Assembly (NCBI GenBank): GCA_013399115.1
Contig: VXAA01000167.1
Span: forward strand, 133,075 to 197,074
Length of the DNA stretch: 64,000 nucleotides
Direction of reading: 5' to 3'
From: Anseranas semipalmata
Lineage: Eukaryota; Chordata; Aves; Anseriformes; Anseranatidae
A program made the position numbers and the translations under genes. The notes beneath the pieces are model-generated. The model was not told the DNA's origin. It did no database searches and worked only from the letters and a program-made list of their open reading frames with translations. Below, in pieces: positions 1 to 13,200 of this stretch. Within the stretch, counting starts at the first letter, position 1. Every line of letters starts with the position of its first letter.

Positions 1-1290
1 AAGGAGGGAAGGGTTGCACTTGGGGGCCCTGACAGTTGTGACAAGGATTGTAGCTTGATCCTGAGTTGAGCTTAAATTTTCGGATTCCAGAACAGTATTT
101 TTCCTCAGAATGTATTTGTTAGAATGCAGTTAGTGCTGTGTACCAATATAATTTATTTTCATAAAATAAATTCATAAAATAATTTCATTAAGTATGTTGC
201 TGATTGGCTGCTGAGGAGACTTGATGACTGCTCCCAGTTGAGTTGTTCCTTCTAGATGACTTGGGATAAATAAATTAAAAAAGGTGTTATCTTGGTTTCC
301 ATAGGTAAGCTAAAGATAATAGACCTCCTTCCTTTCTAAAGCACTTCCAGATTGAAACAAATATGTAACTCCTGCAAAAATGTTTTGTTTACATTCACAG
401 TCAGGTATGAGGCTGATGAAGTTAAACTAGTAATTATACACTTGTTCAGGTTCATACTGTTTTATTCCTGTTAACACCATCATTTTGTAGCCATTGTTTA
501 GCTTAGTTTCCATTAGGCACAACTAGTGTGTCTCATTTTGTTGTGAAATTTTGTTTGCTTTGGATGTCCACCTAGAGGAAAGTATATATGGTCATTGTAA
601 TCCAGGCTTAGGACACAGATAGGAGAGTAGATAGCATCAGCCTCCATTTCCAGCTCATTTCACAAGGGCAAGAGAGCAGTGACAGAGAACTGTCTGGAAC
701 TGGTGGAATGTTGATTCTAGTGCCTTAGTACTTGTTGCACTCTTGAAACAGTGAAAAAAGGAGCTAGTACACTCCTGATAAGGGATTCATTCAAATACCT
801 GTTTTCCACTGAACAAGGGAGGACTAGACACACATTCTGAGTCATAATTCACACTCTGATGACTGTCAGAATCCCAATTTAGTTCTTGTTGGGATACATA
901 TATGTAGCATGCATTGCAAAATAGATCATTGTGTAGTGAACAAACAGCCTTTTTGCGATAGCAAGACTAATTGCTTTTACCACTGGAAAAGGGAGAATAA
1001 TATTGTCATATTCTTATGACATCCAAGAACTCTTGCTTTCATAGCACTCCTGATTCTCACATATATTCTCACTATATTCTGCACATATATACTCACTATA
1101 TTCTCATATACACATATATACTCACTACATTCTGCAACTGGCATTCCAGAGTACCTACTGGACTTGTGAAGTCTCACAGACAAGCCCCTTTTAACATAAT
1201 CTTCTGTTACTTTTCATTACATTTTGCCTTTAAAAGCTGCAAGTCTATTTGCTTAGTTAAGTGTTGTGTTAATCTCTCTCTCCTCTGCAG
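1..1290 (+). other. HDAC10 upstream intron sequence
   Basis: The window opens inside HDAC10: the first visible exon starts in mid-codon (one base completing a codon) and matches the family at about residue 65. I found no sequence resembling the conserved N-terminal exons here, so the stretch is read as intron. It is AT-rich and holds a short AT-rich tandem repeat at 1058-1134, listed separately. Confidence 0.6.
1058..1134. repeat. Three-copy AT-rich minisatellite, about 24-bp unit
   Basis: Three near-identical copies of a unit reading cacatatatnctcactatat followed by tctg lie at 1058-1081, 1082-1104 and 1111-1134. A catata spacer sits before the third copy. The array is in an HDAC10 intron with no evident function. 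Confidence 0.75.
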
Positions 1291-4200
1291 TTCAGAACAC
1301 CTGGAAGTTGCAAAAAGCACGCAGACAATGAATGAAGAGGAACTGAAAAGAGTCTCTGGAAATTATGATGCTTTTTTCTTTCATCCGGTGTGTAAATTAA
1401 ACTACTTCCTCTACTGGGAGTTGCACCTATTTGTATTGTTGCATCTGTATGGCAGTTTTCTAAGTAGGGGAATATTGGCAATAATTTTTTTTTGCCATCT
1501 AAATATACTTGCACGTATTTATGATATTATTGTAATCTGTTTCCAGTTTAGTGTAATGCTGTAATTTAAATTGGTTAACTCCTCTGTCATCTATTCTGTA
1601 ATTGTATCATGCTAGCAAAGCACACTACTCAACAAATATTCTCTCTTTGTTTTTGTTACTTAACTACATCACTATAGGCCAATAGTGACCTGCAAATTGC
1701 ATTTGGTAACAGTCACTCTTAAATGCTGTGCCAGGTAATAGATGGGAAGTCTTTTCTGTTTTGTTTCTGTAAGGTTTTGTTCCTTATTTTCAGAGATGCC
1801 ATGTTAGGTCAGTAGAACTAGTCAGTTCAGTATGTCCATCTCATGTTTCTTATCTCCTCCAGAGAGAACATCCTTTTAAAGGATGTGACGATCACAGATA
1901 AACCTAGTAAAGAGCTCATTGGAATTTGTGTTATAAAATTCTGCTTTTAACTAACTGCATACAACTTCAGTAGGGTAGACTTATGTCAAGACAATTTCCT
2001 GTTGGGGTACAAAGTATGTCATTTGTGATTAGTCTAAAACAAGCTGATTAATGATGATAACTATGAGATTCTCTTTTTCAGAACACTTACCGCTGTGCCA
2101 GACTAGCAGTAGGAGCAACTTTGCAACTAGTGGACTCTGTGATGTCAGGAAAAGTGTGCAATGGAATGGCATTAGTAAGGTAAAAAAATGTGAGCAAGTC
2201 TTCACTTCTCAGCAAAATTTCCTTTGTTGTGAGTAATGATATAAAACTTTGTTTTAGACCTCCAGGTCACCACAGTCAGAGAAATGCAGCTAATGGGTTC
2301 TGTTTATTCAACAATGTTGCTATTGCAGCAGAATATGCAAAATTGAAGTATGGTCTACAGAGGTAAGTGCATGATTGACCGTAGAAAACCTTTTCATACA
2401 CAAGGATGGCATTTAGATAATTGTTTGACATGGTACCCTTTTAGAGTAATGTCTAGAGCTTTCTGGGTGTCATGTACCTTTTGGGTCATAAAATCATCGT
2501 TATTCATCTGCATTTCCTTTCGATCTAGATGCTCTGGTTCTGCTGAATGTTTTATTTTACTGATCTTTGTAGAATCCTAATTGTTGACTGGGATGTGCAC
2601 CATGGGCAAGGAACTCAGTATATGTTTGAAGAAGATCCCAGGTTTGAAGGATATTTTATTTTTTATGTTAGCTAGTTAAATATTGCTTGCTTCTGTAGAG
2701 AGTAAGATTCCTTATCTTACTAAAATTAGAATCTTATAAAACATTGTTCTTGCTATTCTAGTGACTTGTTTTTTTTACTTGTTGTCAAGTAGAGGGAAAA
2801 ATTTAGCAAAAAAAAAAATTTAAATCTATTCTACTGTAAAGAATAACAAACACAAAATGAGCAATATGACTATCTTGGTTTGCCAGTAGTAAGATCTCTC
2901 CATATGAGTATTTAGGTAATGTCTCTGTTCTTTCTACTCAGGAATCTCTCAGTTTAAATATTCAGGTAGTAGTTGGATAAAACACATGATCTTTATACTG
3001 TTTTCTGAAAAGCCATGGAATTAGGTTCTAGAAACAAGTCTACACTTCTGAAAATGTCCTGTCTTTGATCTGAACGGAGTGCATACAAGACATTTTAGCA
3101 GTTGTGCTCGGATAATTTTGACATAGGACCTCCTATTACCAACTTTTGCAGTCCAGGGTTGTTTAGAGAACTAAGGGGAAAGGATGATTCTATCTTCATG
3201 CTTCCATTCAATAAGTCCACCAAGTTCAGGGTATAAGGTCAGTCTTTTTGTCAGAACCTTTTTGTGAAGTTGCATTTGTTTCTTGTATCTTTCAGCGTTT
3301 TGTATTTTTCCTGGCATCGTTATGAACATCAGGAATTCTGGCCATCACTCAGAGAGTCTGATTATGATGCCGTGGGTTTGGGAAAAGGAAAAGGCTTCAA
3401 TATAAATTTGCCTTGGAATAAGGTAAATGTTGTTTACAGCAGAATAAAGCAAATGCAACAGCTTTATTTCTCATGCATTAGGTAACACTTTCTGAGAAGT
3501 GCAGTGCTTCACTGGTTTGGCAGATGTCATAGCACAGTGTACCTCATTCCTGTCAGTGGAATGTCTGCTGAGAAACATGGCTTGGAATGTGATAATGCTT
3601 TTTTTTTAAAAAAAAAACATGCATATTATTTTTTTCTTCAATATCTTGCCTAGCCATCAAATCAGAAGGTATTTCAGGAGATGATTATGTCTGTCCTTGT
3701 TCAGTAGAGAACTGAAGCTCATACTTAAGACTAAAAATGGTGTACGTGCATCCACTTTATGTACATAGGGTTAGTTTTACTTGATCTCAAATGTTTGCCA
3801 CGTCTTTAATACTATCTTTTCCAAAAGTCTTGAAGAACCTTAGAAAAATCTGTTATTCCAACAGGAAGATCTGACCTGTATTTCTCACATTTTGCAGGTT
3901 GGGATGGGAAATTCAGATTATCTCGCTGCATTTTTTCATGTGTTGCTTCCAGTGGCTTTTGAGGTACTTTTTTACTGCTCTGTATTTTGAATAGCAAAAC
4001 CAAAGACTATTTCATAAGTATCGTTGAGAATCTTGTACAAGTGCAGTACTTAACAGTAGCACCATTAACACATAATTTCTGCTGGTATGAATGATGTCCT
4101 GATCGACAGAATAATATTTATGAAATGTAAGCATTCAAATATTCAATACAAAGCTCCGCAACTTTTCCATCAGGAATGAAAACAGGCTAAATGGGTAATG

Positions 4201-7200
4201 TTACTTTTTTATTTGAGGAGAGGTTTTGTGTTTATGCTCTGACTGAAATAAGAGCTGAATATGGTACAGTTGAAATCCAATGCAAAATTCAAAAGAATGT
4301 GCTACAACTTTCTGTGTTTTATAACAGTTTGATCCTGAACTGGTTCTTGTCTCCTCTGGATACGATTCAGGAATCGGAGACCCTGAAGTAAGTAACTTGC
4401 TGTGGTTTGTGTTGTCAGTCATAAATTTGTTTGTAAAATATTCCTGCATTTTCAGTGATTGCTAGATGAAATTCACTTTGACCAAGTTAAAAATACATGT
4501 ATGAGTCTTTAAGCTGACCCCAGCTGATTAAATACTGTAAGACATGTAAAGACAGATTATCCCATAGGCATAATTACTGCATCATTTTTTGCACCTTCCC
4601 TTAAAGCAGTTGGTTCAGCATTTTGTTAGATACAATCAGAGGCGAGTGTTCCAGTATTCTGACTCAGTCTCATGTATTTCAGATTTTTTTTTTTCACCAA
4701 TGTTTTTGATTCAGGGTTTCATTCTTAAAAAAATTTCTTTGATTTAGGGTCAGATGAACGCCACTCCTGAGGTTTTTGCCCACCTTACCCACTTCCTGAT
4801 GCAGTTAGCTAATGGAAAGCTCTGTGTCATCCTAGAGGTAAAAACTTGAAACTTAACAAAATAATTTCTTCTTTTTATATCTCTGAGAATCAGGAAAACA
4901 AAAATGGCTAAGATTTGACAATGCTCTTAAGACAACGCATTTCTTCTAATGTCTAAGAGCTGATTTTTTTTTTTTTTTTTTTAACTTAAAATGTTGAAAC
5001 AGAGGAGCATATGCTTGTTGTTCCAAAAACACATCCTCCACAGATGTATTCAGTTCTTGTGCTCAGTGACTATAGACTGCTACTCTGGACAGTCCCCAGC
5101 TCATTAAAATGTACTTAGTGAATAAACTGTATTACCAGTGTTTCCACAATTTTGTCTTACTCCAGAAGAGTTTTAAAAACCTTTAACCTAAATATGCTCT
5201 TACTTGGTAACAGAGCTCTTACTCCTGCTTTTCTGATTAAAAACATCTAAGCAAAATCTTTTTGAAGAGCTCTTTTTTTAGAAACAAGCAAACAGAAAGT
5301 TTCTTCCTTTTGAAATCTACATTTCAACTCCTCTTTTGCATGTTAGAAAAATGGTAACTTTTCAGGTAAATAAGTTTGTGGATTCATTACTGCCAATAAG
5401 GTCTCCAAGACTGAATTGCTTAAGAATTGATTAATTTGACCTCTGTTTTGCTTGACCTCTCTTCTGTCATCCTTTTCTTCAGCAGGTTATTATAGATACT
5501 TCTGTCTGCTAGCTGAAGTGCAAATAAGCATCCCCTCACAATACAGATGATGTGACTGTTCTACAGGTGGTCTGCAGGAAGCAGTCTATCATCTTTAATT
5601 CAGCAGTCTTAAATCTATCTTCAGTTCTTCTCCAGCTTCTGTCAAATCATCAGGACAACCATATCTTAAAAGGGTCAGGTTGTGGGAGATTTCCCTTGTA
5701 CAGACATTTTAGAGGGCAGTATCTACCTTCTAAGGAATCTTCCAAAAGAATTGTTGAAGGTGGCATGCCGTGGAGAGGGATGGAAAAAGATACATTTTCA
5801 GGGTTTTCAGGGCAAAGTCACGTCTGTTTTCCAAAACAAATTAAACCACGATAAAGTGAGTTGAGTCATAAAATGCTAGTGAAGTTCAGCAAGTAGCCTG
5901 TAACTTAATAATTTTCAATATGAAAGCAGTGACTTAGATGTTTCCATATCATCTTTCATTTCTGTGAATTCAGATATATTTCAAAAGTTTAATTTATTTC
6001 CCATGATAATTTTCAGATTTCACAAGTACTTGTTCCTATGTGGCACAAAATACGTTTTTTCTAGGGTGGATACCACTTGAAGTCCTTGTCTGAATCAGTC
6101 TGCATGACTGTAAAAACTTTGCTTAGAGATCCTGTACCTCAAGTAACTGGCGAAATGGCGCCTTGTCTAAGGTAAGTGTATGAATAATTTTAGAACAGCC
6201 CATGTGTTTATCAAAGAGACTGAAGATACGCATGCTTTGAATGCTTTGCTGACACGAGGATTTAATATGATGCTTTATAATATATTATTTTCTGCTTCGG
6301 ATAACTTGCTTTCCGAAAAAGTCATCCGAGATACAATTTTGCATACTTTTGTTTCTTAAATGATTTCAAGTTTCAAGAAGTTCTTAATGATGTATATAAT
6401 TTTATGCTATTTATCTTTGGGCCTTGTTACCCTGTGAAGATCCATCTCACTCAATGCTGAGACAATCCTGCTTGTAATCAAGGCAATGCCAGTTAATAAC
6501 AGCAAGTATTTGGGAAAGTATGTAATTGCAGTGATTAGCTCTTCACACTCCAGAACTTCAGTTGCAATAGCTGGAGCTGACCTTTCTGTCATCAGTGAGA
6601 GCTGATGCTGTGCAGAGCCAGTTGCGATGACTCCTTGAGTTTCTGGAGATCGGAGCATCGAGGCCTGGGGTGCTAAAGTACTCAACTGTGTGGAGCTGAT
6701 AATTAAACTGAGGGCCTAACTTTCTTTTGGAGACAGTAAAACTGTGTTTGCACAGTAGTGTATCTGACCTAGTAAAGCATTCCAAACCTTGAGCCTGAAT
6801 CAGTCCCACATCTAAACAGTGTCTTTCTCTCTGCCTGTCTGTACCATCTCCTCTACATCTCCATGTTCTGTCTCCAGTCTCTCTCCTACCTCAATAGTTG
6901 TCCCATGTCTTTTTTTCAGCAGTAATGCTACTCATGCATTTTGGTGGGTAGGAGTCAGCATCTACTATTTGGCTATGTTACTTAAAACTCAAAACTCAGG
7001 TCAGTCAGGGAAGCAGTGTAGGTATACAGGCTGGTGGGCAGAGTTGGATTTGGTAAACCCCAGTGGAACAAAGCTGGTTATTTTGCTCCCAGTACACCCC
7101 ATAGTACCTGTATCACCTCCTTTTTTTTTTTTTTTTTTTTTTTTTCTCCCTCCTCTACCAGTTGTAGTATATCAGGTCGCTAGCATCCTAGGTAATAAAG

Positions 7201-10200
7201 AGTTGATTACATATTCACCTGTTACATCAGTCCACCACCTGAACACATTACAAATAATCTCCACATATGCAGAATTTTTCCTGGATTTAACATGACGTGA
7301 TTTGATTTGTTTTTTAGCATAATAGGGCCATTTGCCTATAGTGCTAGCAGTGTTAATAACAGTGGTCTTTTTTATAAAAGAGAGTTCAACAAACACAAAG
7401 AATAGCAAGGAATGTGATTTACTTGGTTTCTGCCCCCCTTTGAATCTTTCTGAAGTTTAGCTTTTGAGTGAATTTAATTACGTCTGTACATTCTGTAGGT
7501 AAAATATCTGACAGAACAGAGGAAGACAGGTAAAATCCTGCCTTTCCTGAAGTCAGGGACAGCTGTGCTTCCTCCAGGAACAGTCAGGATTTCACTCAAT
7601 GTCTGTAAATGTGCTTACTTAAAAGGCACATACTGCACTCGTTCTTCACTTTCACTTTATGACTCTTGCATCTAATCTTTCCAAATGATCTGCCTGTTGA
7701 CTCTCATTCTCTTTATTTTTCTGTTCTGTGTTCTTGGAATAGATCAGAGCTTGTTCATTTTCAGTTATGTGTTTTTTTGTTTGTTTTGTTTTGATTTGTT
7801 TTTCATTGAGGTAAATTGTGTTTTCTGTACTTTCGTTAATGCTGATACTGTTAATCCTGTTTCTTTTACAGTGCTATTGAATCTATTCAAAATGTGAGAG
7901 CAGCACATAAGCCCTACTGGAAATGGTTGATGTATGAAGGTAATTAAATGTGATTGGTAAATGGATTCATACAGAAATTCAAAATGTTTATTTCCTCTGT
8001 TTTAAAATAATTGAACTACCAGTTATTCGTCTAATGATTGGTGAAGTACTGTGAGGATTCATTCAGGGCCAAGTCCTCAACTGGTCTGAAAAAAAATAGT
8101 TCTGTTAACTTATGAAGCTGGCAAACATCGCACCAAAAAGTAGTGCTTTGATATCTTTGAGCATGCTGTTTTCTGTGTGGGAGAAAAATGGGTGTAAGGT
8201 TTATTATTATTGTTTATGACCTGTCACTAGATTAAAACAAATTTAGCGTCATAGAAAAATAACATCTGTGGCAGGAAACATTGTAACTAGTGCATGGAAA
8301 TAAATATGTACACCATGAATATAGGTGTGCTTTGTTTTGTAAATAAATGTAACTAAATATTAACACACTGCTCAAAAATTAATACATGTGAAATCCTTTT
8401 TTTTTTCCTCTAGACACATCATTTTTACATAATTTGAGCACCAAATCACACTTATTAACGAAGACTAATACAAATCCCTCTACAGAACATGATGCTAAGA
8501 TAACTAACAACAATGAAACTGTCAAAATAGAAAGATTTCTGGAATTGCACATGAGAAATATTTTATTTCCAATGCCTCCCATCAGAATAGCAACAACCGA
8601 GTCAAAAGCTTCATCCTCTTTGCTCCCAGTACCTGTTCATGCAGTGAAGGAAATGGACAGAAATGAAATAAAAACTCTTGTCAGGTAGGCCCTATTTATT
8701 TAATTTTCAATATAATTGTAACAATTAGAGGTCTTGGTACAGACTGTCATCTAGTTCTGTCGCTGCTGTGGTATTTCTGGCCTCAGTCTGCTCAATCATA
8801 GCCAGAATTACTTCTGAAAAATGAAGAAATTGGTGTTGGTTATCACTCATATTCTTAAAGTGCTTTATAAAACTAATCAGAATATTTGAGCGAAAATTAT
8901 TTCAAGAGAGAGAGAACAATGAAAATGCGTTTAGAAAGAGGTTTTGTTAGGAAGATGCCTTAAAGCTCTGTGTTCACTTTGAGCTGAAACAAAACCCACC
9001 AGACTGGTCTGATTTGAGAAGCTCAAGTTTTAACTTAGAAAGTCTAATTTAGAACTCTATTTCCTGAATATTATTAGGCATTTTTTGTTTTCTTTCCAGT
9101 GCAGAATGGAAACAGATTTAGAGAGCTTGAGATTGTCAAGCAAGAGTGTTGTTATCTTCCTGCTAGGGCTAGGTCTTTGAGAGTGAATGTGTAGCATCTA
9201 GACAAAATGTACCCTGTCAGTAGTAACTGCAAAGTACTGTTAAACAAGTGACCTCTTCAAAAGCGTTATTGTCTCTAACCTAGTTTTTCTTCATATAATT
9301 TATTTTGCAGTGACTTTTATGCAGACCTTGTGAAAGAGGACAAAACTTTGCTGTCTCTTGGCAGTATGTTGGCCATCCTAGATAAAATACTTAAGAAGGA
9401 GGTAACAATAAAGTGTTTTAGTTGTGGGGATTGGAGGAGGGGGTGGTTTCTTCCAATTTCTACTTCTACTATGCTGTCATCTGGATATTAGTTGCTACGT
9501 AATTCGCAACCCCACTAATCTCATCTAGACTGTGCTAGATAACAAGAGTGAATATGCAACATGAGAAAATATTTAAGAATAGTTGTTAACCCCCAAACAC
9601 CTTTCTAGTTATCTTTGGGCAAGACACTGTTCTGCTCTTCTGCAGTCACAGCTTATGAGGCAGTAGGAACCTTCTCATCACTCTCAGACATACAGGTGAG
9701 CCAGATATTCACTCTTCCAGCTGCAGGGGGCAGAAGGCTGTTTGTCAAGCACCAGTGAGCAGCAGCAAGAAATCTGAGCAAGAGTTGTCAAAATTTCTCT
9801 TGTTTGAATGAACAGAGTTTTGCCTTCAGTCTTTAGGAGAGAATTTACCTCTGCATTACGCTGTATTATAAGATGCCATCCTATGCAAAGCTGTACCCCC
9901 TTACCATTTATATATACAACAATTTACTCAGTCATTTGTTTTCCTGCCCCTTCCCCCTGATTGCTTTAGTGAAACGGTTTAAAACACTAATGTGTGCTAT
10001 GATTCTAAACAGAGTAATTCCAATTCAGTATTCTGATTCTTGCAGGGTCAGGAATGAAAATGAGGCAGGCTTAGAGGTTGCAAGTTTGTATTTATGTATA
10101 AAAAATTTTGAGAAGCAAAGAGAAAAACTGTGAGCAAGTTAAAAAAAACTAGATGCAAGATTTTTGTTGTGTCATAATAAATCAGTCTCTCTTTGAAAAG

Positions 10201-13200
10201 CTCTCTTTAAAGTATCAAGCCAGTGAGGAAGACTAACTGTCAGAATGGCCTCTTTCTTATAAGCCTTCTTCCTACAATTGATAGTCATGTCTGTCAATTT
10301 CAGGGACAAATTTCTAACATTATAGGCTGCACATACCACTAGGAGAGCCTATAAGTAGATGAGAAAAATTACTGGTAAAAGGAAATAGAACTTGTAATGA
10401 GTTGCAGATGCTAAGCTCAGCTTTTTGTGTTGATAAATACAAAGAGGAGGAGTGAGGAAGAAGAGCATGCATTATCTTTTTGCTTACATTTCATGTAGAG
10501 TTCAAAGCAGTACACAGCACAAATGAACACTTAAAGGTTGACTGAGTAATACTGTCATTGTGTTTTCCAGAAAGGAATAACTTGCCTAGGTTAAGGGAAG
10601 AGTCAGAATTCAGGGAAAACCTCCTTTTCATCGTGTTGGTTTTTCTGGTACAGTTTGCCTACTGTTTTGCCATACAAAAGATATTTGTACAGTTGCCTTT
10701 CAGCATAGTGTCACACTTCTGAAATAATACAACAGCTCTTGGCATAATGATCAAATATGACCTTTCTGTTGAAAATGAATTACTAACATCTTCTTAACCT
10801 TAAGATACCTTTCCTGCAGCTGTAGCTTTGTTTGAATGATACATATAAACAAGTAAAAATACAGTTGGTACAAATAAGAAATAACATGATCTTCTGCAGC
10901 ATTAATTATTTCTGAATAAAAAATATATTTTGCAGGTATGCAATGGAATTGCAGATTCACCCTCAGCTTCTGTTTCTGTTGGTGTTGCACTAAGACATTC
11001 TGTTCGTTTTGGATTTCAAAGGTGAATTTGTATCTTTTGCATTTGGTATCCTTAAACAAAATGTAAAAATAAGATAAAAGTGTATAAAATATGGCAAGTT
11101 GCCTTTGAAAAGCTTCATTTTAAAACAAATACCATCTGCATGTGCATAGCATTTTCAGTAGGCAGTACAGACAGTATTGTATATGCCAGCAAAAACCTCT
11201 GGCGTTATCAAAGGCAAAACATTTTTAAGGATGACTGCTGTGCTAGCCTAGGTTTTCTTTGCCAGATGTCAATTGTCTTTGCCCTGAGGGCTTTTTGTTG
11301 GCTTTGTTTTTTCCACCCCCAGGACTGATGGGAGAGAAAGAGTTCCCTTGAGCTGTCATAAATTTCTTTTCTTTTTACTTCTAATGGACCAAATTCAGAA
11401 ACAACATACATTATTTTTTATGTATCTAATCTACATGCAAACTCTTTAAACAAATTGCATTAATTGGAAAAAAAAATACTTGCAGATGTAAATATATGTA
11501 TACATGATTTTTCTTTGTGTTCTACAGAGTGCTTTGCATATTTGTTGGAGACATGCAAATCATACCAAACACAGAAGATGGGTGAGGTTTCCCTTTACTT
11601 TAGGGAGTCAAATCCCAAAGGCTATGTAAATGTTCATAAGTGTCCATATGTTTGATGAAATCTGCACTAAGGAATCAGTCATGAGCTGATTTTCATCAAG
11701 TTTAACCTGAGACAAAATACAAAGTATCTCGAGATAAATCTCTAAAGACAAACTTCTATATCTCAATGCCACCTTATGAGTTTAATAGTAGGTTTAAAGT
11801 ATAATCCTTCTATATCAATCAAAATTTGGTTTGTTACTGAAAATGTAATATTGAAAATACAAAGTAATAAAGGATGCAATTATTTAAAAAAGAATTTTAA
11901 AATGGTAAGATGAGATATGAAAGAAATATACATTATATTAAAATCACTGATAGAAATGAAAATGCGTGTGATCAAATTAAAAGTACTGATCTGTAATAGT
12001 GTATTTCATATATACAAGCTGTAGTCCGAATCTACCTGCTTGTGAACCACACATCAGGATTGATCAGGATCTGTTGTAGGTCCCCAGTAATTGCACGTAG
12101 TGTGCTCATGCCGAGTTCCTTATTGACAGTCATCTTTACTTACCTATATCTTTCTTTGCCAATTCCCCTTCTTCTTAACAAGTGATTTGCTTGTAGTCTT
12201 TAATACTTTTTTAAAAATACCTTGAAAAAGGTAAGATTTCAATTTGAATTGGTGTTTATGTGATAGCACATAATGATTAAAGAATGATAAAAGAAGGGAG
12301 ATCTTGTTATCTCACTGGAAGTTGTTGGTGAGGTACTCAGATGTGGCTTTTATTTACAGAAAAATACTTATGATACATGTTTGCAAGAAAGAACAAAGTG
12401 GAAAGACCAGCTCTAAACACTATATTTCTCTCAACTGGAAAGAGGTAAGATTCATTTTCTGGAAACAACGTAAGATAATAACTTTTTGTAACAGAAAGAA
12501 TAGAATATATTTACAAATTCATAAAATGACACTGAGTCATAAAATGACACTGTTGTAATTTGGACCTTTGAAAATATTTCTTTTTTTGACCTTTCCATGG
12601 TGCTTACTCCTTCAGACTCCTTTAGTGTGTATTAGAATGCATAGGTTTGAGGAAACTTTCAATGGCTACCATATTTCTTCTTCAAGAAGGCAGAGTTACC
12701 ATGTAAAGACACTAAGGAAAATATGAATAATCAGTATTGAAAAGAGCTGCGTGTTTAATATAAGGGTTGCTGTGAAAATAGATCAGTATCCTGTTTCCTA
12801 GATCAATAGAAAGCATTTTGAAGCACACGCTGTTTTTTTGTTTTTTGTTTTTTATCCTACGTCTGGGAATTTGGGGCTTTACACTTGTGCTAACCTGTTT
12901 CTCATTGCTGTTAAAGGATGCTGACGGGAATGACTTCTTTGCTGCTGTACTTGGATTCATTCTTCCTGTAGCATACAGTTATCAACCCAACTTGCTAGTA
13001 ATAGCTATTGGACCAAACAGGAGTCTTGGAATATGTGGAATTTCTCTTCTTTTTGGTTTACTACAAGGACTAGCAGAATCTCGAATTCTTGCGGTGATTG
13101 AGGTAAGAAGTGGTGCTAAGCCGTGGTATTTCAAAGCGCCCAGGACAGAACCCAAATCAAGCAGCAGCATGGCTGGTGTAAACTGCTTCAAGCTGCTCAG

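Noticed and set aside
1016..1564. 182-residue plus-strand frame read as one protein
   Set aside because: Only 1291-1387 is real (an HDAC10 exon bounded by CTCTGCAG and a GTGTGT donor). The flanks are intron and tandem repeat.
6407..7295. Frames on both strands inside an HDAC10 intron
   Set aside because: They contain the poly-T tract or low-complexity sequence, and the HDAC10 exons on either side join in frame without them.
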